Of a DNA stretch of 64,000 nt, positions 49,683 to 58,728 are shown one piece after another. Position 1 is the stretch's first letter; each line of letters begins with the position of its first letter. Both the position numbers and the translations under genes were made by a program. The stretch is from contig NZ_AP018718.1 of the NCBI RefSeq assembly GCF_003966565.1, positions 1,860,001-1,924,000 of the forward strand. Direction: 5' to 3'. The DNA is from Sulfuricystis multivorans (GTDB taxonomy: Bacteria; Pseudomonadota; Gammaproteobacteria; Burkholderiales; Rhodocyclaceae). The notes beneath the pieces are model-generated. The model saw only the letters and a program-made list of their open reading frames with translations. It made no database searches and was not told the DNA's origin.

Positions 49683-50350
49683 CAGTGCTCTTTCAGCTTT
49701 TCCATGTGATGGATGTCGAGACTGTCGAACTGGTCGCGGATCTGGAAGAAGAACACGCCGAGGATGATCACGCCGATCAGCACGTCGAGCGCGATGCCCA
49801 GCTCGACCACCATCGGCATGCCATAGGTGGCGGAGGTGGCAGCGAGGAACAAGCCGTTTTCCATCGCCAGGAAACCGACCACCTGGGTGATCGCCTTCCT
49901 GCGCGTGATCATCATCAGGAAGGCGAGCAGCACCGTGGCCAGCGCGATGCCGAGCATGCCGCGCGCGACACTCGCAGACAGCTGGGCAATCGGCAAGGCG
50001 ACGTTGAAGGCGACGACCACCAGCACGATGCCGATCAGCATCGTGGTCGGAATGTTGATCAGCGCCTCGACCTCGCGCTTGATGTGCAGCATGCGCACCA
50101 GCCGATGGAGGATCCACGGCAGCAACAGGACTTTCAAGCTCAGGGTCAGCGCGGCGGAATAATAAAGATGTGTCTGGCCGGTCTTGAACGCGACGACCAT
50201 GGTGGATAAAAACAGCGCCAAGCCCTGCAACGCGAACAGATCGATGACGTGGATGACGCGGCGCTGCGCGAGCATCGCAAAGGCGAGCAGCAGCATCACC
50301 GCGGCGCACAGATTGATCAGTTGGCTGGCATAGTGGGCGATGAGGTTCAT
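49682..50350 (-). CDS. hyfE: HyfE-like membrane subunit
   Basis: A 222-aa membrane subunit with about six helices, homologous to HyfE and related to NuoK-like proteins. Recognisable stretches are VIDLFALQGLALFLST and GFLAMENGLFLAATSATYGMPMVVELGIALDVLIGV (about 155-190). The start overlaps the hyfC stop by four bases (ATGA). Confidence 0.88.
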   Translation of the reverse strand: MNLIAHYASQLINLCAAVMLLLAFAMLAQRRVIHVIDLFALQGLALFLSTMVVAFKTGQTHLYYSAALTLSLKVLLLPWILHRLVRMLHIKREVEALINIPTTMLIGIVLVVVAFNVALPIAQLSASVARGMLGIALATVLLAFLMMITRRKAITQVVGFLAMENGLFLAATSATYGMPMVVELGIALDVLIGVIILGVFFFQIRDQFDSLDIHHMEKLKEH

Positions 50351-51294
50351 GACTCCAGCAGCAGATTCACCAGCATGCCGAGCACCGCCAGCAGAAAGGC
50401 GGTGCCGAGGAATTCCGGCGCGCGGAAGATGCGCATCTTCGCATTCACGGTTTCGATCAGCGCCAGGACCGCGCCGCCGATCGCCAGCTTGACCACCAGC
50501 AGCGGTACGGCGGCCATGAGCGCGAAGACGTTGTCGCGCTCGGCGATGCCCCAAGGGAAGAACAGCGCCAGGCCGAGGCAGGAAAAGGCATACAGCTTGA
50601 GACTGGCGGCCCATTCGATGAGCGCGAGGTGACGTCCCGAGTATTCGAGGATCATCGCCTCGTGGATCATCGTCAGCTCCAGATGGGTGGCGGGATTGTC
50701 GACCGGCACGCGGGCGTTCTCGGCAAAAGAGACCATCGTGAAGGCGAGACCGGCAAAAGCGATGCTCGGATAGATATTGAGCGCGCGGTGTGCCAGCGTC
50801 TCGACGATCGTCGCCAGCGAGGTGGACTGCGCGATCAGCGCGACGGTGAAGATCACGATCAACAGCGCCGGCTCGGCCAAAAAGCCGATCATCATTTCGC
50901 GCCGACCGCCGAGGGTACCAAACGAGGTGCCGACATCCATCGCCGCCAGCGAGATAAATACCCGCGCCAGACCGAACACGCCCACCAGTGCCAGCGCATC
51001 GGCGGCCGGCGCGAGTGGCAGATCGGTCGACAGGCTGGGAATGATCGCGCTGGCGAGCAGCATGCAACCGAATACGGCATAAGGGGCGAAGCGGAACAAG
51101 GGGGATGCGCCGTGGGCGAGCACGACATCCTTGTGGAACAGCTTGTGCAGCAGGTAATACTGCTGCAGCAGCGGCGGCGCGGCACGATTCTGCAGCCAAG
51201 CACGGCACTGGTTGACCCAGCCGGTCAACAGCGGCGCGAGGAGGAGCGCCAGGACGAGGGCGAACAGCTGGCCAAAGAATCCGGTCGCACTCAT
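50347..51294 (-). CDS. hyfC: HyfC/NuoH-like membrane subunit
   Basis: A 315-aa membrane subunit homologous to NuoH and HyfC/HycD, which link the soluble arm to the membrane arm. About eight helices; conserved residues include SFAENARVPVDNPATHLELTMIHEAMILEYSG (about 195-226). The ATG at 51294 overlaps the hyfB stop by four bases. A longer in-frame reading upstream lies within hyfB. Confidence 0.9.
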   Translation of the reverse strand: MSATGFFGQLFALVLALLLAPLLTGWVNQCRAWLQNRAAPPLLQQYYLLHKLFHKDVVLAHGASPLFRFAPYAVFGCMLLASAIIPSLSTDLPLAPAADALALVGVFGLARVFISLAAMDVGTSFGTLGGRREMMIGFLAEPALLIVIFTVALIAQSTSLATIVETLAHRALNIYPSIAFAGLAFTMVSFAENARVPVDNPATHLELTMIHEAMILEYSGRHLALIEWAASLKLYAFSCLGLALFFPWGIAERDNVFALMAAVPLLVVKLAIGGAVLALIETVNAKMRIFRAPEFLGTAFLLAVLGMLVNLLLES

Positions 51295-53291
51295 GGCCGC
51301 GCCACCAGGATGAGCAAGATCAGCGTGAAGAAGCTGTACATCAGATACACGGCGATGCGTCCGCCCTGCAGGTTGGTGACCAGCGCGGACAGGCGTGCGG
51401 CAAGCCGCGCGATCGGCAGATACAGCCCATACCAGAAATGATCCTCGACCTTGACGTCGAAATACGGTTCGCGGTCGCGGAGGCTCGGAAAATGCCGCTG
51501 CATGCGAAACATCGGTGCGAAGATGCGCCGGATCGGCTGGGAAAAGCCTTCGGCGGTGTCCTGCGCGCGCGGCCCCTGGAAGTGGTAGCCGCAATCCCAG
51601 GCCGGCGAGCGGCGCAGCCGGCCATGATAGAGGCGCTTGACCACCCAGCCGCCCAACAGCACGCTGGCGGTGACGATCATGAAGAAGACCAGCGGCTCGT
51701 AGCTGGCGCGCTCGGGCGAGATCGGTGCCAGCAGCCACCAGCCCTGTGCGATGACGCGCTCGGCGAGCCCCTTGCCAAGGAGCTGCTGTGTGGCGCTGTC
51801 GATCTGCAGGATGATCGAGCCAGGGAAAAGACCGAGCAGCAAGGTGAGCAGCACCAGCCAGAAAAGGCCGAGACGCTCGCGACTACCAGCATCGTGCGCA
51901 TCCTTGAGTGCCGGCTCGCGCATCTGGCCGAGAAAGATGATGCCGTAGAACTTGACCATCGCGAAGCCGGCCATCGCCGCGACGAGCACCACCGCGGCGG
52001 CAGCGACCGGCACCGTCATGTTCAGCCAACTCTGCGGCAGCCCCGGCGAGAACAAAAAGCCCTGCAGGAGCAGCCATTCGGAAATGAAGCCGGACAGCGG
52101 CGGCAGACCAGCACCGGCGAGCACACCGACCAGCGCGAGCCAGGCGACCCAGGGCATGCGGTGGATCAAGCCGCCGAGCTTACCGAGGCTGCGCTCCTTC
52201 GTCGCATGCAGCACCGAGCCGGTGGCCAGAAACAGCAGGCTCTTGAAACCGGCATGCGCCAGGCAGTGATAGAACACCGCGGTGAGCGCCAGCGCGGCGA
52301 GCGCCTCCATTCCGTATGCATGGAAGATCAACGCCAGGCCGATCGCGACGACGACCAGACCGATGTTCTCGATCGACGAGTAAGCCAGCAGGCGTTTCAT
52401 GTCGGATTGCACCGTCGCATAGAGCACGCCGAACAAGGCGGTCGCCAGCCCAAGGATGAGCGCCGCCAGTCCCCACCACCACAGCGTCATGCCAGCCAGA
52501 TCGAAACTGACGCGCAGCAGGCCGTAGATCGCGGTCTTCAGCATCACGCCGCTCATCAAGGCCGAGACCGGCGAGGGCGCGGCCGGGTGCGCCTCGGGCA
52601 GCCAGACATGCACCGGCAAGAGCCCCGCCTTGGCGCCGAAACCGAACAGCGCCAAAAGGTAGGCGATCGATGCCCAGAACGGCGACAGCTTCTGCGCGCG
52701 CATACCGGCAAAGCTGTAATCCCCCGCCCCACCGGTCATCACGCCGAACGAGAGCAGGATCGCGATCGCACCGACATGGGCGACGAGTAGATAGAGAAAG
52801 CCCGCGTGCCGGATCGCAGCATGCTTGTGATCGGTGGTCACCAGCAGGAAGGAAGACAGCGCCATCGTTTCCCAGGCCACCATGAAGGCGTAAGCATCGT
52901 CCGCCAACAGCACCATCAGCATGCTGGCGAGGAACACGTGATATTCCAGACACAGGGCGCCGAGGTTGATGCCGTGATCATGGCTGAAATAACCGGCCGC
53001 ATAGAAGGAGATGCCGGCCGACACCAGCCCGAGCAGGAGCAGGAAGACCGCGGCAAGCGCGTCGAGGCGCAGATGGAAAGGCAGGTTGGGCAGGCCGATG
53101 GCCAGACGGGCGGTTTCCACTCCACCGCCGAGTGCGAAGAGCGCCACGGCACCGACGGCGATGCCGACCAAGGCGCCCAGCGGAAATACCACCGTGCCGA
53201 CGAAACGCAGACTCCGCCCCTTGACGAGCCCGATGAAGCCCAGCGTCAGCCACAGGCCGGCGGCAATCAGCAGAGCGTCGATGGCGATCAC
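51291..53291 (-). CDS. hyfB: HyfB-like antiporter subunit
   Basis: A 666-aa membrane subunit of the NuoL/HyfB type with about 16 helices and a large C-terminal soluble/helical extension with DCGYHFQGPRAQDTAEGFSQPIR (about 540-563). Proton-path residues are in VAWETMALSSFLLV and FGFGAKAGLLPVHVWLPEAHPAAPSPVSALMSG. It starts with GTG at 53291, which has only a weak ribosome site. It is the first of the six hyf-like genes, 10 bp downstream of the carbonic anhydrase-like gene. Confidence 0.9.
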   Translation of the reverse strand: MIAIDALLIAAGLWLTLGFIGLVKGRSLRFVGTVVFPLGALVGIAVGAVALFALGGGVETARLAIGLPNLPFHLRLDALAAVFLLLLGLVSAGISFYAAGYFSHDHGINLGALCLEYHVFLASMLMVLLADDAYAFMVAWETMALSSFLLVTTDHKHAAIRHAGFLYLLVAHVGAIAILLSFGVMTGGAGDYSFAGMRAQKLSPFWASIAYLLALFGFGAKAGLLPVHVWLPEAHPAAPSPVSALMSGVMLKTAIYGLLRVSFDLAGMTLWWWGLAALILGLATALFGVLYATVQSDMKRLLAYSSIENIGLVVVAIGLALIFHAYGMEALAALALTAVFYHCLAHAGFKSLLFLATGSVLHATKERSLGKLGGLIHRMPWVAWLALVGVLAGAGLPPLSGFISEWLLLQGFLFSPGLPQSWLNMTVPVAAAAVVLVAAMAGFAMVKFYGIIFLGQMREPALKDAHDAGSRERLGLFWLVLLTLLLGLFPGSIILQIDSATQQLLGKGLAERVIAQGWWLLAPISPERASYEPLVFFMIVTASVLLGGWVVKRLYHGRLRRSPAWDCGYHFQGPRAQDTAEGFSQPIRRIFAPMFRMQRHFPSLRDREPYFDVKVEDHFWYGLYLPIARLAARLSALVTNLQGGRIAVYLMYSFFTLILLILVARP

Positions 53292-53301
53292 GGCGGATGG
53301 A

Positions 53302-53862
53302 TCAGAATTCGTTGCGGATGCGGTTGTACCCTTGCACCAAGGAGAGATTCGCCATCACCACGCTTTCGGAAAAACTCGTTGCGTCACCGGTGACGCGCTG
53401 GATGTTGGCGAGATCGGCATCCGAATGGACGTTGGTCGTCGAGGGGATGTAGAAGCCGGGTGGCACGTGGCAACCTTCGACCACCGAGTTGTGGCGCACG
53501 ACCGAGCCGTCGCCGACCGTACAATTGAACAACACCGAGTTGAAGCCAATGAAGACCTTGTCGCCGACCGTGCAAGGCCCATGGACGATGGAACGGTGCG
53601 CGATCGAAGTCGCGCGGCCGATCGTCACCCCGCCGCCGGCCTTGCAGTGGATCACCACGCCGTCCTGGATGTTGGAGCCGGCCTTGATGACGATCGGCTC
53701 CATCTCGCCCTTTTCATCCACCTCGTCGGCGCGGATCACCGCGTAGGGGCCAATGAAGACGTTTTCTTCGACGATCACCTTGCCGCAGAGGATCGCCGTG
53801 GGGTCGACGAAGGCCGACTCATGCACGATCGGCAGATCGCCGCTGGGATTTTTGCGAATCAT
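53302..53862 (-). CDS. Gamma-class carbonic anhydrase-like protein
   Basis: A 186-aa left-handed beta-helix protein. The hexapeptide repeat pattern runs from about residue 18 to 120. The three zinc-ligand histidines of gamma carbonic anhydrases are in place: H72 (VIHCKAGG), H89 and H94 (AHRSIVHG). Cytoplasmic; no signal peptide. It is 10 bp upstream of hyfB and probably co-transcribed with the Hyf-like complex, which is an unusual pairing. It may hydrate CO2 or be an inactive structural relative; the ligands argue for activity. Confidence 0.85.
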   Translation of the reverse strand: MIRKNPSGDLPIVHESAFVDPTAILCGKVIVEENVFIGPYAVIRADEVDEKGEMEPIVIKAGSNIQDGVVIHCKAGGGVTIGRATSIAHRSIVHGPCTVGDKVFIGFNSVLFNCTVGDGSVVRHNSVVEGCHVPPGFYIPSTTNVHSDADLANIQRVTGDATSFSESVVMANLSLVQGYNRIRNEF

Positions 53863-53899
53863 GACCTTGCGCTCGGAAAAGCCACGATTCTATCCGACT

Positions 53900-55843
53900 T
53901 CAAAAGACGAGGTTAAGCATCACCATCAGCACCGCGATGAACAATACGGTCATGATGCCGCCGGCGCGCATGTAGTCGGCGACGCGGTAACCGCCCGGCC
54001 CCATCAATAACGCATTCACCTGGTGGGTGGGCAGGAAGAAAGAGTTCGAGGTCGCCAGCGCCACGGTGAGCGCGAACACCGCCGGATTGGCGCCGGCGCC
54101 GATCGCGATATTCACCGCCAGCGGCACCAGCAGCACGGTGGCGCCGACGTTGGACATCACCAGCGTGAAGAACGTCGCCAGCACCGCGATGGCGAGCTGG
54201 ATCACCCACACCGGTGTGCCGCCGAGCAGCGTCAGCGTCTGCTCGGCGATCCACTTCGCCGTACCGCTCGTCTCTACCGCCAGGCCGAGGGGAATCAGGC
54301 TCGCGAGCAGGAACACCGACTTCCAGCTCACCGCCCGGTAGGCTTCCTCGATGTTCAGCACGCGGCTGAGGATCATGCCGATCGCGCCGGTCATCAGGGC
54401 GACTGACAGCGTGATCTTGGTCGAGAGGATCAGGCCGAGTGCGATGCCGAAACAGATCAACGCCGCCCTGACCTTGTGTGGCCGCAGCTCTTCGTGCGGA
54501 TATTCGGTGGTGACGACGACGAAGTTGCGATCTTTCTCGATGTGCGCAAGCGCCGCCCAAGGCGTGTGCACGATCAGCGCATCACCTGCCTGGAACGGCA
54601 GGTCGCGAATGCCATCGCCCTCGCGGAGCGTTTGCCCCGCGCGATGCAGCGCCACCAGCGCAAGACCATAGGTTTTTCTCAACCAGACGTCACGCGCACT
54701 CTTGCCGATCAGATCCGAGCCGGGCGGGATGACCACTTCGGCGATCCCGGCCTTGTTGGGCGCCAGCGTATCGGCAAAGGCGACGAGTTCGGGCCGGAAA
54801 ACCAGTCCATGCTCGGCGGCGAAGGCATCGAGTTTCTCCGGCGCGCCCAACACACCCAGCACGCAGCCCGCCTCGATGGCGACGTCGCGCGCCACTCCGC
54901 CAGGACCAATGCGCAGATCGTCTGCACCGCGCAGCATGGCGATGACGCGCAGCCGCCATGGCTTTTCGATCTCTTCGAGCGTCTTGCCGACCAAGGGACT
55001 GCCCGCCGGCACCTCGACCTCTCGCAGCGCGTAATCGAGGCCATAGACCTCGCGGTAATAATCCATGGTGCTCGCGCCGCTGGTCATGTCCTCTTCGGCC
55101 TTGGCCGGCAACACGTAACGGCCGGCGAGCACGAAATAGGCGATACCGGAAGCGAGCAGCGCCAGCCCGATCGGCGTGACGGTGAACAATGGCCAGGTCT
55201 GCATCTGCTGATCCGGCGGCAACGCCTTGTTCGAGGCAAGGATCAGGTCATTGAGGAGAATCAACGGGGACGAGCCAACCATCGTGATGGTGCCGCCGAG
55301 GATCGCGCTAAAGCCCATCGGCATCAACAAGCGCGACATCGGCAGCCCGGTGCGCGCCGAGATGCGCGCGACCACCGGCAGGAAGAGCGCCGCTGCACCG
55401 ACGTTCTGCATGAAGCTGGAAATGAAGCCGACGGTACCGGAAATGGCCGGAATGATGCGTGCTTCGGTACGACCGGCGACGCGCAGGATGAAGCCGGCCA
55501 CCTGACCCATCAGGCCCGTCTTGTCGAGCCCAGCGCCGATGATCATCACCGCGATGATCGAGACTACCGCGTTGCCGGAAAAGCCGCGGAACAGCTCCGC
55601 CCCCTGCACCAGCGGACGGGCAAGCCCGAGCCAATCGTGAAAGTGGCTCACCAGGCCGAGGAACACCATCACCGTCACGGCGGCGACGTCGACACCGACC
55701 ACCTCGAACGCGAACAGATAGACGGTGAGCATCAGGATGCCGAACACGACGGCGATTTCACGCGACGGCACGAGGCTGGCGACGACGAGCCAGACGAGGA
55801 AAAAAATCGCAGCGGCGATGATGGGCTTGAGATTTTTCTTCAT
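53900..55843 (-). CDS. SLC13-family anion permease with RCK_C domains
   Basis: A 647-aa inner-membrane transporter of the ArsB/NhaD, SLC13 (DASS) superfamily. It has about 11-12 helices, with two soluble TrkA-C (RCK_C) modules between the halves (about residues 250-470; VGKTLEEIEKPWRLRVIAMLRG and DLIGKSARDVWLRKTYGLALVAL). The motifs MVGSSPLILLND and ATSNSFFLPTHQVNALLMGPGG are typical. Family members carry sulfate or dicarboxylates with Na+. The ATG at 55843 overlaps the STAS gene's end. The ligand is not predictable; the neighbourhood suggests sulfate or bicarbonate-like anions. Confidence 0.88.
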   Translation of the reverse strand: MKKNLKPIIAAAIFFLVWLVVASLVPSREIAVVFGILMLTVYLFAFEVVGVDVAAVTVMVFLGLVSHFHDWLGLARPLVQGAELFRGFSGNAVVSIIAVMIIGAGLDKTGLMGQVAGFILRVAGRTEARIIPAISGTVGFISSFMQNVGAAALFLPVVARISARTGLPMSRLLMPMGFSAILGGTITMVGSSPLILLNDLILASNKALPPDQQMQTWPLFTVTPIGLALLASGIAYFVLAGRYVLPAKAEEDMTSGASTMDYYREVYGLDYALREVEVPAGSPLVGKTLEEIEKPWRLRVIAMLRGADDLRIGPGGVARDVAIEAGCVLGVLGAPEKLDAFAAEHGLVFRPELVAFADTLAPNKAGIAEVVIPPGSDLIGKSARDVWLRKTYGLALVALHRAGQTLREGDGIRDLPFQAGDALIVHTPWAALAHIEKDRNFVVVTTEYPHEELRPHKVRAALICFGIALGLILSTKITLSVALMTGAIGMILSRVLNIEEAYRAVSWKSVFLLASLIPLGLAVETSGTAKWIAEQTLTLLGGTPVWVIQLAIAVLATFFTLVMSNVGATVLLVPLAVNIAIGAGANPAVFALTVALATSNSFFLPTHQVNALLMGPGGYRVADYMRAGGIMTVLFIAVLMVMLNLVF

Positions 55844-56364
55844 GGAGTCATGCTCAAAGTGGAAGGTCGGCGCTGGCAAGACGGCAGCGGAGGATCATGT
55901 GGCTTGGCGCAACAGCGTGCCGCGGGCTTCGATGCCGGCGGCGGCGCGGCGGTAGGCTTCCTCGATCGCGGCTTCGACAGTGCCGAAGACTTCTCGGCGC
56001 CGATCGCCTCCATCAGGCCGGTGGCTTGCATCACATCGCGCACCTGTTTCTTGAGGCCGCCAAAGAGCAGAGTCACGCCATTGGTGCGCAGACGTTCGAC
56101 GAGATGGTGGATCACCTCTTCGCCCGAGGCATCGATCTCGTTGATCGCATCGCCGACGACGATCAGGTATTTCATCTGTGGATGCTCGGCCACCGCTTCG
56201 AGCACCGCGTCCTCGAACCAGGCGACGTTGGCGAAATACAGCCGTCCGTCGAAGCGCACCGCGACCACCGTTTTCGCACCACCGCGATAGGGCAGCCAGC
56301 GCAGGAAGGGCAGGAAGCGTTGCAGACGAGGGGAGATGTTCGCCATCATAGTCTTCACGCTCAT
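55840..56364 (-). pseudogene. STAS-domain remnant of a SulP gene, frameshifted at its end
   Basis: A 174-aa frame. Residues 12-27 (LQRFLPFLRWLPYR) look like the N-terminus of a SulP permease (compare FPFLRWWPLV at 61 kb). They run straight into a STAS domain (VVAVRFDGRLYFANVAW, GDAINEIDASGEEVIHHL), so the whole membrane region is absent. After MEAIGAE the frame turns to low-complexity Ser/Pro/Arg residues. In the +1 frame the same DNA reads VFGTVEAAIEEAYRRAAAG and ends at 55895, as a normal STAS C-terminus would. So one base has probably been lost. It may still be translated as a free STAS protein. Confidence 0.7.
55861..55886 (+). repeat. Dispersed GGCGCTGG repeat, copy 9
   Basis: GGAAGGTCGGCGCTGG then CAAGACGGCA. 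It lies just past the original STAS stop (55895), i.e. in the former intergenic gap, and is now overlapped by the frameshifted tail. Confidence 0.7.
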
Positions 56365-56468
56365 TTCACTAATCCGGTGATATTACCCAAGTCGTCAGCA
56401 AAGCGTTTCAAGCCTGCTTATCCCAGGATCAGAGCGGCCAATCGCCACATTCGAGGGGAGGTTTTGCC

Positions 56469-56735
56469 ATGGTTCACGACCGACGCCTTTGGGCGAAAAC
56501 GATTTTCTGGGGCGCCGTGACCGCCCTGCTCTACACGTTGCTGTTCATCGAATCCGATCGGGTGATCGAGCTTTCGCGCACCGCGCGCGAGCATCCTTGG
56601 CAGGTACTGGTACCGATCGCGATCGCCTTTGCCATTTCCTTCACGCATGGCGCCTTCACGGGCCTGTTTTGGGAGGTCATGGGCCTCAAAGCGGCGCCGA
56701 AGAGTAAGGCGCCCCAGACGGCAGGACAGGAGTGA
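56469..56735 (+). CDS. Small two-helix membrane protein
   Basis: An 88-aa protein with two predicted membrane helices (about 10-27 and 48-70). The second holds FAISFTHGAFTGLFWEVMG. The C-terminus is soluble and charged. GGGAGG precedes the ATG. It lies 3 bp upstream of the TSUP permease gene and is surely co-transcribed with it. No family name can be given; an accessory role for the permease is inferred from position. Confidence 0.8.
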   Translation: MVHDRRLWAKTIFWGAVTALLYTLLFIESDRVIELSRTAREHPWQVLVPIAIAFAISFTHGAFTGLFWEVMGLKAAPKSKAPQTAGQE

Positions 56736-56738
56736 GCG

Positions 56739-58667
56739 ATGGAACAGCTCCAATTCATCGAACTGAACGCCGCGACGGTATTCCTGCTCGTCTTGATCGG
56801 CTTCATCGGCGGCATGGTCTCCGGCTTCATCGGCTCCGGCGGCGCCTTCGTGCTGACGCCGGCGATGATGTCGCTCGGCGCGCCGGCGATGGTGGCGGTG
56901 GCCTCGAACATCTGTCACAAGTTCCCGAAAGCCTTGGTCGGCGCAGTCAAGCGCCACAAATACGGGCAGGTCGATGTCAAGCTCGGCGTGATCCTCGGCG
57001 TCTTCGCCGAAGCCGGCATGCTCAGTGGCAAGCACGTGATGACCACGATCAAGCAGCACTTCGGCACCGCCGGCACGAACCTGTATGTTTCGGCGGTGTT
57101 CATCGTCGTGCTGGCGATCGTCGGTGGCTATGTGTTGCGCGATTACCGACGCCTCAAACGGCTCGACGAGAAAGGCGAGCTCCCGATCAGCGAGACGCCG
57201 AAGCTCGCCCGCTGGGTGCAGTCGGTGCGCATTCCCGGCACGATGATCTATTTTCCGAGCGCCCAGGCCGAGCTATCACTCCTGTTCGTGATCCCGATCG
57301 GATTCTTGACCGGCATGCTGGCCGCGACGATCGCCGTCGGTGGCTTCATCGGCGTGCCGGCGATGATCTATCTGCTCGGTGTGCCGGCCTTGATGGCCTC
57401 GGCCACCGAGCTCGTGACTGCCTTCGTGATGGGGCTGGGCGGCGCGATCTTCTACGGCCTCGAAGGCGCGGTCGATGTACGCCTGTCGATGCTGATCCTG
57501 CTCGGCTCGTTGTTCGGCATCCAGCTCGGCGCGATCGGCACCACCTACGTCAAGGACTATCAGGTCAAGCGCGTGATGGCGGTGATCATGCTCACGGTGC
57601 TGTTTTCACGCTTTTTCTACCTGCCCGGCTATCTCTCCGAGCTTTCCCTGATCGAGACGCTCTCCCATGAGACGGTCGGCACGTTGAAGACGCTCGGCGA
57701 TTCGGTGCTCGCGGTGGCGCTGATCCTTGGCGCGGTCAGCGTGCTCACTTCGCTGACCCGTGGCATCGCCGAGCATCGCAAGCTCGAAATGCAGCGCGAG
57801 CTCGAAGCCAGCCTCGCCCGCCTGGCCCCCGCCGCCAAACCGATCGAACCGGCGGCGCGGATCGGCCGCATCCTGATCGCCCATGATGGCTCCGAATACA
57901 GCCAAGGCGCGCTCGTCACCGCCGATCGGCTGGCACAGGCGCTCGACGCGGAACTACTGGTCGTCTCGGTCGCCGTGGTCAATCCGGAATACGCCACCGC
58001 AGTGCCGGAGCTGCGCGCCACAGCCCTCGAGCGGGCCGAAGCCGCGGCGCGCGCCGGACGGGAACGAGCCGGCGCCGCCCAACGCAGCCAGCTCGTCGTC
58101 GAAGCCGAGGATCCTTATCGCGGTATCGTCGAGGCGGCCGAAGAAGCGCGCGCCGACCTGATCGCGATCGGCCGGCGCGGCAAACGGGGGCTGGCGCGCG
58201 ACCTGATCGGCGATGCCACCGCCAAGGTGATCGGCCATGCCAGCTGTCCGGTGCTGGTCTGCCCGCGCAGCGCAGATCTTGGCAGCGGCCCGCTGCTCGC
58301 GGCCACCGACGGCTCGCGTCATGGCGATGCGGCGGCCTGGTATGCCGGCAAGCTCGCCCAACGGCTCGGGCGCGGACTGATCGTCGTCTCCGCGGTATTG
58401 CCCGACCAAACCGATGCACGCCGGCGCGAGGCGGTCGCTGCCGTCGAGCGCGCCGAGACCGCTTTCAAGGACGCTTTGCCGCTGCTCAAAGGCATCGTCG
58501 CCAGTGGCAGGGCGCATGAGGCCATCCTCGAAGCGATGCGCCAGCACGAGGCAGCACTCGTCGTCATCGGCAGCCACGGCCGCACCGGTCTCGAGCGGCT
58601 ACTGTTGGGTTCGGTGGCGGAGCGGGTGATCGGTTTGGCGGATCGGCCGGTATTGGTCGTGCGGTGA
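56739..58667 (+). CDS. TSUP (TauE/SafE) permease fused to two USP domains
   Basis: A 642-aa protein. The N-terminal 360 residues are a TauE/SafE-type sulfite/organosulfonate exporter, with about nine helices and the motif GGMVSGFIGSGGAFVLTPAMMSLG. Two UspA domains follow (about 375-500 and 505-642). The second has the ATP-binding motif GSHGRTGLERLLLGS; in the first the last position is GD instead of GS. The fusion suggests that transport responds to adenine nucleotides or stress. AGGAG precedes the ATG. The family exports C1-C2 sulfonates, sulfite or sulfur anions. Confidence 0.92.
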   Translation: MEQLQFIELNAATVFLLVLIGFIGGMVSGFIGSGGAFVLTPAMMSLGAPAMVAVASNICHKFPKALVGAVKRHKYGQVDVKLGVILGVFAEAGMLSGKHVMTTIKQHFGTAGTNLYVSAVFIVVLAIVGGYVLRDYRRLKRLDEKGELPISETPKLARWVQSVRIPGTMIYFPSAQAELSLLFVIPIGFLTGMLAATIAVGGFIGVPAMIYLLGVPALMASATELVTAFVMGLGGAIFYGLEGAVDVRLSMLILLGSLFGIQLGAIGTTYVKDYQVKRVMAVIMLTVLFSRFFYLPGYLSELSLIETLSHETVGTLKTLGDSVLAVALILGAVSVLTSLTRGIAEHRKLEMQRELEASLARLAPAAKPIEPAARIGRILIAHDGSEYSQGALVTADRLAQALDAELLVVSVAVVNPEYATAVPELRATALERAEAAARAGRERAGAAQRSQLVVEAEDPYRGIVEAAEEARADLIAIGRRGKRGLARDLIGDATAKVIGHASCPVLVCPRSADLGSGPLLAATDGSRHGDAAAWYAGKLAQRLGRGLIVVSAVLPDQTDARRREAVAAVERAETAFKDALPLLKGIVASGRAHEAILEAMRQHEAALVVIGSHGRTGLERLLLGSVAERVIGLADRPVLVVR

Positions 58668-58673
58668 AGCCAG

Positions 58674-58698
58674 TGCCGTCTCGCCAGCGCCGAGTTTC
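58674..58698 (-). repeat. Dispersed GGCGCTGG repeat, copy 10
   Basis: On the minus strand, GAAACTCGGCGCTGG then CGAGACGGCA. It lies 7 bp after the TSUP-USP stop, in the gap before the response regulator gene. Confidence 0.7.
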
Positions 58699-58728
58699 GA
58701 CACGGCGGTCTTGGACGATAATGGGAGC

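Noticed and set aside
54476-56290. 604-codon + strand frame opposite the SLC13 gene
   Set aside because: Antisense to a clear permease; extremely rich in His, Arg and Asp, as shadow frames are.
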